Assembly: GCA_964511185.1 (NCBI GenBank)
Contig: CAZEDU010000069.1
Span: forward strand, 1 to 27,641
Reading direction: 5' to 3'
Source of the DNA: CAZEDU01 sp964511185
GTDB taxonomy: Bacteria; Myxococcota; Myxococcia; Myxococcales; Myxococcaceae
DNA length: 27,641 nucleotides
The position numbers were made by a program, and so were the translations under genes. Positions 15,839 through 23,540 of this stretch are shown piece after piece. The notes below the pieces were generated by a model. The model saw nothing but the letters and a program-made list of their open reading frames with translations, was not told the DNA's origin and ran no database searches. Every line of letters begins with the position of its first letter. Within the stretch, counting starts at the first letter, position 1.

Positions 15839-18055
15839 TTAAGCCTTGTCCCGGATGAGCGTTTGGAGGACTTCGAGGAGCTGGCCGCGGTCGAAGGCGC
15901 GCTTGGTGAGGAACGCGCTGGCGCCCGCGTCGGTGCTGCGCTGCCGGTCTTCTTCCGAGTCGAGCGTCGAGAAGAGCACCACCGGCAGCTTTTCGGTCTG
16001 GGCCTGCGCGCGCAGCTTCTGGGTGAGCCCCCAGCCGTCGAGGCCGGGCATGCGCACGTCGGAGACGACCAGGTCGACCTGCTCGGCGAGCAGGAGCGCC
16101 TCGTCGCCGTCGGCGGCGGTGAGCACCGAGTAGCCCGACGCTTCGAGGACGGTGCGCAAGAGCATGCGGGTGGCGATGGAGTCGTCGGCCACCAGCACGC
16201 GCCGCTTCTTGCCGCTTTCGGCCGCCTGCTTCTCGCTCGCCTCGTCGAGCCGGTTGGACTGATCCACCAAGCCGCGCGGCGAGAGGACCAAGATGGCGGC
16301 GCCATTGGGCAGAATCGCGCCGGCGCCGAGCACGTCGATGTCGTGCAGCTCGGACGGGAGCGGCCGCTGCACCAGCTCGCGGCTGCCGAGCAGCTGGTCG
16401 ACGACGATGCCGGTGCGCGAGGTGGCGGTGGCGACGACCGCGAGGATTTGCCCTTCGCGCCGGTCGGAGCCCTGCGGCAGGCCGAGCAGCCTCGACAGGT
16501 AGTGCACCTCGAGCGGCTCGTCTTCCAGCTCGTACCACAGCCGGCCGCTGCCCCACTTCAGGTCGCCGGGCTTGAGCCCCACCACCCGGCTGATGCTGGC
16601 GTGCGGCAGCGCGTAGATGCGGCCGTGCTCCTCGAGGAGCATCACCTCCGACGTCGACACGCTCATCGGCACCACCAGCAAGAAGGTGGAGCCCTGGCCC
16701 TGCGTCGACTGCACCTCGACGCGGCCGCCGAGCCGGATGATGCCTTCGCGCACCACGTCCAGCCCGACGCCGCGGCCGCTCGTCTCGGTCACCTTCGAGG
16801 CGGTGGAGAAGCCGGGCATGAAGAGCAGCTCGTACACCTCGCGCCGCGACATCGCCTCGGCCGCCTCTTGGGTGATGAGCCCCATGTTGACGGCCTTCTT
16901 GCGCACCGCGCCCAGGTCGATGCCGCTGCCGTCGTCCTGCAGCGTGACGTGCAGCTCGCCGCCGCGCTCTTCCATGGTGAGGTGGATGACCGCGCGCGTG
17001 GGCTTGCCGGCCGCCGCGCGCTTGTCGGTCGACTCGATGCCGTGGTCGACGGCGTTTCGCACCATGTGCATGAGCGCGTTCTTGAGCTCCTCGAGCACCC
17101 GCCGCTCGACGTCGACCTCGCCGCCCACCACGTTGAGGATGGCGTCCTTCTGCAAGCGCCGGGCGGTCTGCCGCACCGCGCGCTGCAGCGGCGGGAAGAG
17201 CGTGCGCGCCGGCACCATGCGCATGGTGCGCAGCTCGTCGTCGAGCGAGTCGGCGCTGGCCTGCAGGTACTCGCCGTCGTCGATGAGCGAGCGGTGCTCG
17301 AGCTGCAGCTGCTGCAGGACGCGCTCGAGCGGCTCGGCGATGCTGGCGACCAGGAGGTTGGTGGCGGCGATGGAGCGCAGCCGCTCGAGCGAGGTCTCCA
17401 GTGCGTTGGCGAAGCCTTCGGTGTTGATGGCGCGCTGGTCGAGCCGGCTGTGCAGGGTGCGCAGCTCGTCGAGCCGGCGCTCGAGCGACATCAGGCGTTG
17501 GAGTGAGACGCGGATGGTCTCGTCCTCCGACTCCGCGCCCGCCGCGTGCGCCTCCTCGCCGCCGGCGCCGGGCATCGGGGCCGACGGGGTGGGCGCGGGC
17601 GACTGCGCGGGCCCGGGGCCTTCGACGGAGCCCTCTGCGGGCGCGGCCTGCAGCACCGCGACGATGCCCTGGTCGGCGCTCGTGACGTCGGCGATGCCCT
17701 CGGTGCCCTCGGGCCCGTCCTTGAGCAGACCTTGGGCGCGCTTGCGGCTCGCGTCCATGGCGCGCAGCACCAGGTCGACCACCTCGGGCAACAGCGGGCC
17801 CTGGCCGCGGCGGAAGGGCGTCAGCACCTCTTCCAGGTGGTGCGCGAGCGACTCGATGTCGGTGATGCCGAGCGCGCCCGAGCTGCCCTTCATCGAGTGG
17901 GCGTGGCGGAACAGCTCGTCGACCGCCTTCTGGCGGCCCGCGCCTTGCGGGTCCTGCTCGAGCTGCAAGGTCAGCTCGGCGATGCGACCGGCCTGCTCGC
18001 GCAGCTCCTCGGCGTAGACCGCGACGACTTGTCGAAAGGCTTCGTCGACTGCCAT
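15839..18055 (-). CDS. cheA: CheA histidine kinase fused to a receiver domain
   Basis: A 738-residue hybrid. The HPt domain (about 1-110) has the phosphorylated His53 in HSMKG. A Pro/Gly/Ala linker (about 116-178) is followed by the dimerisation region and an ATPase domain with N box VRNAVDHG (332-339), G1 DDGSGI and G2 GRGVGLDVV. A CheW-like regulatory domain spans about 468-600, and a C-terminal receiver about 618-738, with DD at its start, Asp666 (VSDVRMP) and Lys718. No separate CheY-binding P2 domain is evident; the linker takes its place. The layout matches FrzE-type kinases of myxobacterial chemosensory systems, where the fused receiver can act as a phosphate sink or modulator. It starts 10 bases after the upstream cheW stop. 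It should pass phosphate to its own receiver, CheB, CheY and perhaps the CheR-linked receiver. Confidence 0.96.
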   Translation of the reverse strand: MAVDEAFRQVVAVYAEELREQAGRIAELTLQLEQDPQGAGRQKAVDELFRHAHSMKGSSGALGITDIESLAHHLEEVLTPFRRGQGPLLPEVVDLVLRAMDASRKRAQGLLKDGPEGTEGIADVTSADQGIVAVLQAAPAEGSVEGPGPAQSPAPTPSAPMPGAGGEEAHAAGAESEDETIRVSLQRLMSLERRLDELRTLHSRLDQRAINTEGFANALETSLERLRSIAATNLLVASIAEPLERVLQQLQLEHRSLIDDGEYLQASADSLDDELRTMRMVPARTLFPPLQRAVRQTARRLQKDAILNVVGGEVDVERRVLEELKNALMHMVRNAVDHGIESTDKRAAAGKPTRAVIHLTMEERGGELHVTLQDDGSGIDLGAVRKKAVNMGLITQEAAEAMSRREVYELLFMPGFSTASKVTETSGRGVGLDVVREGIIRLGGRVEVQSTQGQGSTFLLVVPMSVSTSEVMLLEEHGRIYALPHASISRVVGLKPGDLKWGSGRLWYELEDEPLEVHYLSRLLGLPQGSDRREGQILAVVATATSRTGIVVDQLLGSRELVQRPLPSELHDIDVLGAGAILPNGAAILVLSPRGLVDQSNRLDEASEKQAAESGKKRRVLVADDSIATRMLLRTVLEASGYSVLTAADGDEALLLAEQVDLVVSDVRMPGLDGWGLTQKLRAQAQTEKLPVVLFSTLDSEEDRQRSTDAGASAFLTKRAFDRGQLLEVLQTLIRDKA

Positions 18056-18065
18056 GGCAGGTTCG

Positions 18066-18593
18066 TTAGGCGCCCTTCAAGCGGGGGTCTTGCAGCAGTG
18101 CGTGAACGTCGAGCGCGAGCATTCGAAGCTCGCCGTCGTCGGTGCTGAGCCAGCCGGCGATGCCAGGCCCCATCTTGCCCGAAGCGACGGGAGTGGGGGC
18201 GCCGACCGCGGCCTCCATGCCCATCAGCTCCTCGGCGGCGAGCCCGATGACGCGCTTGCCGTTGCTCACCACCAGCGCGCCGCTCACGTCGCCGACGCGG
18301 CCGCGCGGCAGCTCGAAGAAGGTGACCGGGTCGAGCAGCGAGAGCAGCTGGCCTTCGACGGCGGCCAGGCCCACCAGGTAGGGGGGCGAGCGGGGGACCT
18401 CGGTGATGTGGCGGAGGCTCTGCGCGCGCAGCACGTCGGACATGCGCACGCCGAAGGTGGTGCCGCCGTACGAGAAGGTGGCGTACTGCGCGGTGGTCGC
18501 CGTCTCTTGGACTTCCTGCGACTGCGCGAGGACTTCGGCGCGCGCCTGGAGAACGGCTTCGACGTCGCGTCGGCTTTGGCCCTGGTCGCTCAT
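18066..18593 (-). CDS. cheW: CheW-type adaptor, second in operon
   Basis: A 175-residue protein with a helical N-terminal extension (about 1-35) before a CheW domain (ATFSYGGTTFGVRMSDVLRAQSLRHITEVPRSPPYLVGLAAVEGQLLSLLDPVTFF). It links receptors to CheA. Its ATG overlaps the CheR stop as ATGA (18590-18593), indicating translational coupling. The segment GLAAVEG replaces the usual GxxNxRG loop (GLVNLRG in the other CheW), which may alter receptor or kinase contacts. The N-terminal extension is longer than in standard CheW. Confidence 0.92.
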   Translation of the reverse strand: MSDQGQSRRDVEAVLQARAEVLAQSQEVQETATTAQYATFSYGGTTFGVRMSDVLRAQSLRHITEVPRSPPYLVGLAAVEGQLLSLLDPVTFFELPRGRVGDVSGALVVSNGKRVIGLAAEELMGMEAAVGAPTPVASGKMGPGIAGWLSTDDGELRMLALDVHALLQDPRLKGA

Positions 18594-20302
18594 GAAGAGG
18601 GTTCCGGTTGCAGGCAGGACATCAGCCGGGTGGCGAGCTGCTTCATCTCGAGCGGCTTCACCAAGTGTACCGCACCCGGGAGGGCGGCGATCTCCGCGGC
18701 GAGCGCGTCGTCCGGCGGCGTCACGAAGACCACCGGCAGGCGCGCAAAGTCTTCGTTCAGCTTGAGGGCGCGGGTGATGGAGAGGCCCTGCCGCTCGTTC
18801 TCCTTCGAGTCGGCGAACAAGAGCGCGGGGCGCACCTCTTGGACCAGCCGCAGCGCCTCGACGCCGTCGGGCACCTCGAGCAGCTCGCAGCGCAGGCCGC
18901 CCAAGTGGCGCGCCAAGGCGTGGCGCAGCTGGCTCGAGTCGCCCACCACCACCACCTGGCGCGGCGGTTGTGACTGCAGGGCGCGCTCGAGCGAGCTCTT
19001 CACCAGCTGCCGCGCCCAGGTGACCGAGAGCGGCTCGGGGCCTGGCAGCGTCGCGTCGGCGTCGAGCTCCTTGAGGCGCTTGAGCAGCCAGCGGAAGCGC
19101 TCGGCGGCGACCATGTTCTCGCCGGCGGCCAGGTCGAGCATGCCGAGCGCGAGGTGGCCGAGCAGGTAGTCTTCCTTGACGGTGATGGCCTCGCGCAGAA
19201 GCGCGCGCGCTTCGTCGGGCTGGCCGCGCTCGCTGACGATGAGCGCGAGCAGGTGGAGCACCGCGGCCGAGCGGTCCTGCGAGAGCGCGCGGCGGGCGAG
19301 CTTCTCGGCGCGCACCAGGTCCTTCGCGTCGGCCGCGGCCTTGGCGGCGACCTCCAGCGGCACCGGCGGCGACAGGGGCGGCGAGGTGGGCGGGATGGGC
19401 GGCTGCGAGGGCGGATCGCCCGGCATGCGCGGGGTGAGGCGCGGCCGCTTCTTCTGCAGCACGTTGGGCACGTCGGCGCGCACGCGCTCGAGCCCTTCGG
19501 GCAAGGCGGACGCGTCGAGCGCCGAGACGACCAGGTAGCCGTCCGGCTTGAGCGCCTGGGCGAGCTTGCTCAGCACGCGCTTGACGGCGTCGGGCGTGAA
19601 GTAGAGCAGCACGTTGCGGCAGAAGATGAGGTCGAGCTCGACCGTGCCCGAGGCGAGGTCGGGGTACGCGTCGTCCATCAGGTTCAGGTACGAGAAGCGC
19701 ACCAGCTCGCGGATCTCGGGGACGACGCGCACCTCGCCTTGCTCGGCGTGCACGTACTGGGGCGGGATGGGCAGCTTGCTGCGCCGCGACCAGCGGCCGT
19801 AGCTGCCGCGCCGGCCGATCACCAGCGCGGCCTGGTTGATGTCGGTGCCCAGGACCTTGGGGGTGAGCCGCTCGGGCAGCGCCTGGCGGAGGGCGATGGC
19901 GAGCGAGTAGGCCTCCTCACCGGTGGAGCAGCCGGCGCTCCAGGCGCGCAAGACGCCGGGCTCGGGGCGCGCCTCGGCGAGCCGGGGCAGGAGCGTCTCG
20001 CGCAACATCGCCCAGTCTTCCGGGTGGCGGAAGAAGTAGGTCTCGCCGATGGTGATGTGGCGCACGAGCGGCTGCAGCGCGCGCGCGTCGGCGCTCTCGT
20101 CGAAGCGGTTGATCAACGCCTCCGCCGGCGTCTGCGCGGTCTCGGACGCCTTGCGCAGGCCGGCCTCGAGCATGTCGAGGTTGCGATCGTCGAAGCGAAG
20201 GCCCAGGCGCCGCGCGAGCGCCTTCTTGGCGCGGACGAGCACCTGCGGGTTCAAGCGCTCCTTGTGGCCGTTCGCAGCCGACATCGCCAAGCCTTTGTGC
20301 AT
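18590..20302 (-). CDS. cheR: CheR methyltransferase fused to TPR-like region and receiver-like domain
   Basis: A 570-residue protein. The CheR N-terminal helical domain lies at about 20-80. The SAM-dependent methyltransferase (about 85-285) has GETYFFRHPEDW, SAGCSTGEEAYSLAI, GTDIN and FCRNVLLYF. A Pro-rich linker (about 290-315) leads to a helical TPR-like segment (about 318-440). A C-terminal receiver-like domain (about 448-562) has Asp498 as the likely phospho-acceptor, Thr528 and Lys549, but only one acidic residue at its start (Gly454-Asp455 instead of Asp-Asp), so metal binding may be weak. It methylates receptor glutamates. The start at 20302 has AGGA upstream, overlapping the previous stop region; a second Met, at 20284, is possible. 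The stop overlaps the next cheW. Confidence 0.94.
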   Translation of the reverse strand: MHKGLAMSAANGHKERLNPQVLVRAKKALARRLGLRFDDRNLDMLEAGLRKASETAQTPAEALINRFDESADARALQPLVRHITIGETYFFRHPEDWAMLRETLLPRLAEARPEPGVLRAWSAGCSTGEEAYSLAIALRQALPERLTPKVLGTDINQAALVIGRRGSYGRWSRRSKLPIPPQYVHAEQGEVRVVPEIRELVRFSYLNLMDDAYPDLASGTVELDLIFCRNVLLYFTPDAVKRVLSKLAQALKPDGYLVVSALDASALPEGLERVRADVPNVLQKKRPRLTPRMPGDPPSQPPIPPTSPPLSPPVPLEVAAKAAADAKDLVRAEKLARRALSQDRSAAVLHLLALIVSERGQPDEARALLREAITVKEDYLLGHLALGMLDLAAGENMVAAERFRWLLKRLKELDADATLPGPEPLSVTWARQLVKSSLERALQSQPPRQVVVVGDSSQLRHALARHLGGLRCELLEVPDGVEALRLVQEVRPALLFADSKENERQGLSITRALKLNEDFARLPVVFVTPPDDALAAEIAALPGAVHLVKPLEMKQLATRLMSCLQPEPSS

Positions 20303-20310
20303 CTACCGTC

Positions 20311-20784
20311 CTACGCAAATGAAGACGAGACCTCGGCCAGGTTCTTCTTTTCTGCGTCGTCGATGAGGCGCCCGGGATCAAACACGGGGATGCTGCGCCC
20401 TTCGGCCTCGAGCATACCCGCGAGCGCGTGTGCGAGGGGAGAGAGGTCCTTGGTGAGCAGCGACGGATCCGGCGGCGTCAGATCCGCCTCGTTCACCTCG
20501 CGCACCTCGTCGATGGCGAACGCGACGCGGGCAGTCTCTTCACGCAAGAAGACGATGTGACCGTCCACCAGCTCGGCGACGGAGCGCGGCGGCCGAAGCT
20601 TCAGGCGCGCGGCGAGGTCGATGACCGGCACCCGCTTGCCGCGCAGGTTCACCAGGCCGAGGCTGTGGGGAATGGAAGGCAGAGCGGGGGCCGCCATCGC
20701 CACCATGCGCACCACTTCGCGGACGGTCGGCAGCAACAAGGCGAGCTCGTATGCGCCGCAGCGCATGACCAGGCTGCCGGTCAT
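20311..20784 (-). CDS. cheW: CheW-type adaptor, first in operon
   Basis: A 157-residue CheW-domain protein: ALLLPTVREVVRM, SIPHSLGLVNLRGKRVPVIDLAARL and ARVAFAIDEVREV are typical. It keeps the NLRG loop that is altered in the other CheW of this operon. It couples receptor and CheA, and the two adaptors may serve different receptors or arrays. Only 3 bases separate its ATG from the stop of the GAF gene upstream, and CheR begins 8 bases after its own stop. These tight junctions place it firmly in the operon. Confidence 0.93.
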   Translation of the reverse strand: MTGSLVMRCGAYELALLLPTVREVVRMVAMAAPALPSIPHSLGLVNLRGKRVPVIDLAARLKLRPPRSVAELVDGHIVFLREETARVAFAIDEVREVNEADLTPPDPSLLTKDLSPLAHALAGMLEAEGRSIPVFDPGRLIDDAEKKNLAEVSSSFA

Positions 20785-20787
20785 TGC

Positions 20788-21327
20788 TTAGGTGTGAACC
20801 TCGCCTTTCGCCTGCGCGATGAGCTCTTTGATGCGGGAGGCGCTCATGAACTCGCTGCGGGCTTCGGTGGCGAAGTAGGCGGCCTCGAGCGCGACGCCGG
20901 CGTTGGTGGAGAGGGTCCGCAAGAGCTCCTGGTCGCGGTCGGTGAGGCCTTGCTTGTGCTGCAGGAGCGAGAAGACGGCGATCACGCCGATGCAGCCGCG
21001 CTCGCTGCGGCTGCCGAAGAGCGGCACGGCGGCGACGATGGGGTTGCCGAAGCGCAGCTGGCCGGTCTCGGCGGTGACGCCCAAGGGGCCCACGCCTTCG
21101 GCGAACGGGCCGGTGCTGGCGGCGGTGGCGCCGACCTGAACCACCTTCTCGAACCGCTGGGTGTCGCTGTCGCGCACGAAGATGGCGAAGTCTTCGCTGC
21201 CGATCAGGTTGGTGATGGCCTCGCTCGCTGCTTCGAGGACTTCCACCAAGCTCAAGCTGGCGTGCAGGCGCTGAACCAGCACGTACAGGTGCCCCAGCTT
21301 GTCCAGCTCGGTTTCCAGTGCATCCAT
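20788..21327 (-). CDS. Stand-alone GAF-domain protein
   Basis: A 179-residue soluble protein that is almost entirely a GAF domain (about 15-155): helical start LVQRLHASLSLVEVLEAASEAITNLIGSEDFAIFVRD, core FEKVVQVGA, PLFGSRSERGCIGVIAVFSLLQHKQGLTDRDQELLRTLSTNAGVALEAA. No kinase, cyclase, DNA-binding or receptor module is attached. GAF domains bind cyclic nucleotides, haem, other small molecules or partner proteins; the ligand is not predictable here. It lies between cheY and cheW with short spacing (37 and 3 bases), so it is probably a cytoplasmic input or assembly component of the chemosensory system. Confidence 0.88.
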   Translation of the reverse strand: MDALETELDKLGHLYVLVQRLHASLSLVEVLEAASEAITNLIGSEDFAIFVRDSDTQRFEKVVQVGATAASTGPFAEGVGPLGVTAETGQLRFGNPIVAAVPLFGSRSERGCIGVIAVFSLLQHKQGLTDRDQELLRTLSTNAGVALEAAYFATEARSEFMSASRIKELIAQAKGEVHT

Positions 21328-21364
21328 GCTCAGTGGTCCCCCAACTGAAAAGAGGCCGGCCCGA

Positions 21365-21733
21365 TCAAGGGGTCTTTTCCAAGAACTTCTTCACCGTGTT
21401 CTGCAGCCCGACACGGTCGAACGGCTTCACCACGAACTCGGAAGCGCCGAGCTGCATGCACAGCTCGAGGTTGGCGGGCTCGCCGCGGGTCGTCACCATC
21501 ACCACCGGGATGTCCTTGGTGGAGGGGTCGCCCTTGAGCAGCTTGAGACCGCCGATGCCGTCGAGCACCGGCATGTTGATGTCCATCAGGATGATGTCGG
21601 GCTTCTGCAGCTTCGCCTGGTCGTACGCTTCGAGCGCGTTGCGACAGTCGATGTACTGGTAGCCGGTGCCCAGGATGATCTTCTCGAGCATCAACACCGT
21701 CTGCGTGTCATCGACCAGCATGACCTTCTTCAT
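21365..21733 (-). CDS. cheY: CheY-type single-domain response regulator
   Basis: A 122-residue receiver domain with Asp8/Asp9, phospho-acceptor Asp51 (LMDINMP), Thr81 or Thr82 and Lys103 (VKPFD), all as in active CheY proteins. There is no output domain. It is first in the nine-gene chemosensory operon and is expected to be phosphorylated by the CheA-REC hybrid. Its downstream partner is unknown: no flagellar motor or type IV pilus gene is in the window, so the output may not be motility. A palindrome lies about 38 bases before the start codon. Confidence 0.95.
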   Translation of the reverse strand: MKKVMLVDDTQTVLMLEKIILGTGYQYIDCRNALEAYDQAKLQKPDIILMDINMPVLDGIGGLKLLKGDPSTKDIPVVMVTTRGEPANLELCMQLGASEFVVKPFDRVGLQNTVKKFLEKTP

Positions 21734-21770
21734 CGGTCGGTCTCACCTAGCGAGTTCAAGAGAGCGATGT

Positions 21771-21793
21771 CGTTCGGGAGCAGCTGCCGAACG
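21771..21793. promoter_or_regulatory. Palindromic operator-like site upstream of the chemosensory operon
   Basis: CGTTCGG (21771-21777) and CCGAACG (21787-21793) are perfect 7-bp inverted arms with a 9-base spacer that itself contains most of CAGCTG. The site sits 38 bases before the cheY start at 21733. Its arms share the GTTCG/CGAAC core seen upstream of the XRE gene. A regulator site or leader hairpin is likely; the bound factor is unknown. Confidence 0.45.
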
Positions 21794-21850
21794 CGAAAAC
21801 CACTGTCGACTCTAACTCACGACTTCCTCCGGAGCGAAAGAAAGTGCCAG

Positions 21851-21882
21851 GCGCCGGTGTGGGCGGCCGCCCCCTTGCGCCG
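21851..21882 (-). terminator. Possible terminator of the OYE-family gene
   Basis: On the minus strand, GGCGC and GCGCC arms enclose the palindrome GGGCGGCCGCCC, followed after a few bases by the T-rich stretch CTTTCTTT (complement of 21834-21845). It lies between the oxidoreductase stop (21911) and the che operon. The stem has asymmetric internal loops, so it is only a weak candidate. Confidence 0.35.
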
Positions 21883-21910
21883 TACTCTCGTCTGGGAGTG
21901 GCCGAGCGGA

Positions 21911-23395
21911 TCAGCGGGTGTCTGGCTGCGGAGGGAACCAGGGCGGCGCGACGAGGCGGCGGCCGTCGGCGGCGCGGGAGGCGGTCGCGTCGTCGGAGAA
22001 GACGCCGCGATCCCACCTTTGGCAGGTGACGGCGCGGTGGGCCTGATCGAGCCCCTCGCAGTAGTTGGTGAAGTAGCAGCGGCGAATGTCCTCGCCGCGG
22101 CCGTGGCGGAGCTTCAAGAACCAGTCCGGATCGGCGAGCGTCTGGCGCGCGCTCGCCACCACGTCGGCGTCGCCGCGCGCGAGCGCCGCTTCGGCTTGCC
22201 AGAACGAGGCGATGCCGCCGCAGGCGACCACGGGCGTGTGAAGGCCGGCCTTCACCAGCGCGCGTTTGATCTGAGCGGTGGGCTCCAGGTTGCGGCCGAA
22301 CGGGCCCGGCGGGTCGATGCGCGTCGTCGGCATGCACTCGTGTCCCGAAGGGCCGGTGTACGGGTAGGCGGCCCAGCCGACCTTGGGCTGCTTGGCGTCT
22401 TCGAACTTGCCGCCGCGGGAGAGCGACAGGAAGTCCATTCCGGCGCGGGCGAAGGCCTGCGCGAAGAAGAGGGCGTCGTCCACGCGGCTGCCGCCTTCGA
22501 TGATCTCATCGGACAGGAAGCGGCAGCCGAGCGCGGCGCTCGAGGGCATCGCCGCGCGCGCCGCCTGGTACACCTCGAGCGGCAAGCGCACGCGGTTCTC
22601 GGGTGAGCCGCCGTAGCCGTCGCCGCGCTGGTTCCGCGCCGAGAGGAAGCTCGCCATCGTGTACGCGTGGGCGAAGTGCAGCTCCACGCCGTCGAAGCCC
22701 GCCCGGGCGCAGCGGCGCGCGGCCTGCGCGAACAGGTCGGGCAGCATGGCCGGCAGCTCGGCGATGTGCGGCAGGTGCACGTCGTTCACCTGCTCGCGGT
22801 CGCCGAAGCGGTACGCCTCGAGCTCGCGCGGGGTGAGGACCTGGCCCAGCGCGTCGTCGTCGAGCGCCTCGAGCCGACCGCGCAGGCGGGCCTCGTCCGC
22901 GGTGCGCCAGGTCTCGTCCTGGTCGAGCGCGGCGAGCTTGGCGCGGTGCGCGGGGGTCAGCGCGAGGAAGCGCTGAAAGAACTTGTCCTTCGCCGGCCTT
23001 CGGCGAATCGCGAGGAAGTCGATGATCTGAATGAAGAGCCGGGTGCGGCCTCCGCTCGCCCGGCGCACCGCTTCGCCCAGCCGCGCCAGGCCGTCGACGT
23101 AGCGATCGTGGCCCACGCGCAACAGCGGGCCGCTCGGCACGTCGCGGATGCCGGTCGCCTCCACCACCAGCACGCCCGGCTCGCCTCGGGCGAAGCGCGT
23201 GTACCAGTCGATGACGTTCGGGGTGACGAAGCCGTCCTCGGTGGCGCGCCAGGGGACCATCGCGGGGACCCAGGTGCGGTGCCGGGCGGTGATGGGCCCC
23301 AGCCTCACCGGCGTGAACCAGCGGCCCGCCTCGGCCTCGGCTTGGGACGGCCAGCGCGGAACGGGCAATAACTTATCGAGCCTGCGATCGGCCAT
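21911..23395 (-). CDS. NADH:flavin oxidoreductase, Old Yellow Enzyme family
   Basis: A 494-residue protein starting at ATG 23395 (a GTG at 23440 would add 15 residues). The FMN-binding TIM-barrel pattern is visible: FTPVRLGPITARHRTWVPAMVPW, GVLVVEATGIRDVPSGPLLRVGHD, then GFDGVELHFAHAYTMASFLSARNQRGDGYGGSPENRVRLPLEV, a typical substrate/FMN region. Late elements are VVACGGIASFWQAEAALARGDADVVASARQTLADPDW. The region after residue about 120 carries an insertion rich in Leu, Arg and Asp. The C-terminus has C-x5-C-x11-C (RCYFTNYCEGLDQ...VTCQRWD) where dienoyl-CoA-reductase-type relatives have a four-Cys iron-sulfur motif. No FAD/NAD domain follows it, unlike the longer relatives. The substrate is unknown. 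Confidence 0.9.
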   Translation of the reverse strand: MADRRLDKLLPVPRWPSQAEAEAGRWFTPVRLGPITARHRTWVPAMVPWRATEDGFVTPNVIDWYTRFARGEPGVLVVEATGIRDVPSGPLLRVGHDRYVDGLARLGEAVRRASGGRTRLFIQIIDFLAIRRRPAKDKFFQRFLALTPAHRAKLAALDQDETWRTADEARLRGRLEALDDDALGQVLTPRELEAYRFGDREQVNDVHLPHIAELPAMLPDLFAQAARRCARAGFDGVELHFAHAYTMASFLSARNQRGDGYGGSPENRVRLPLEVYQAARAAMPSSAALGCRFLSDEIIEGGSRVDDALFFAQAFARAGMDFLSLSRGGKFEDAKQPKVGWAAYPYTGPSGHECMPTTRIDPPGPFGRNLEPTAQIKRALVKAGLHTPVVACGGIASFWQAEAALARGDADVVASARQTLADPDWFLKLRHGRGEDIRRCYFTNYCEGLDQAHRAVTCQRWDRGVFSDDATASRAADGRRLVAPPWFPPQPDTR

Positions 23396-23433
23396 CTGCC
23401 TGGGCTCACTCGAGATTTTGGGCGACCTGCGGT

Positions 23434-23458
23434 GGGTCACCCGAGCGTGACAAGACCC
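23434..23458. repeat. Interrupted inverted repeat between divergent genes
   Basis: GGGTCAC (23434-23440) is matched by GTGAC (23447-23451) and, after two bases, GACCC (23454-23458), giving a bulged palindrome in the 145-bp divergent gap between the OYE gene and the large amidohydrolase gene. It may be an operator for one or both. No clear -10/-35 pair accompanies it. Confidence 0.35.
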
Positions 23459-23540
23459 TTATCAGAGACACGAAAAAGCCACACACACCACGTATGAAGC
23501 CCAGGCCGATACTTCTTCACACCGCGAACGAAGGAAACGT

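Noticed and set aside
15128..17506. Plus-strand reading frame of 792 codons opposite cheB and cheA
   Set aside because: Antisense shadow with His/Arg/Leu-rich translation; the minus strand carries full CheA and CheB motifs.
21834..21850. Sigma-54-like promoter on the minus strand (TGGCAC...TTTCGCT)
   Set aside because: The GG-to-GC distance is one base too long for a functional -24/-12 promoter, and no activator gene of that class is nearby.
21894..21985. tRNA-Ser/Leu-like start (GTGGCCGAGCGG) on the plus strand
   Set aside because: No matching acceptor stem, no TTCRANNC T-loop and no CCA context; the stretch is the 3' end of the OYE-family coding region.
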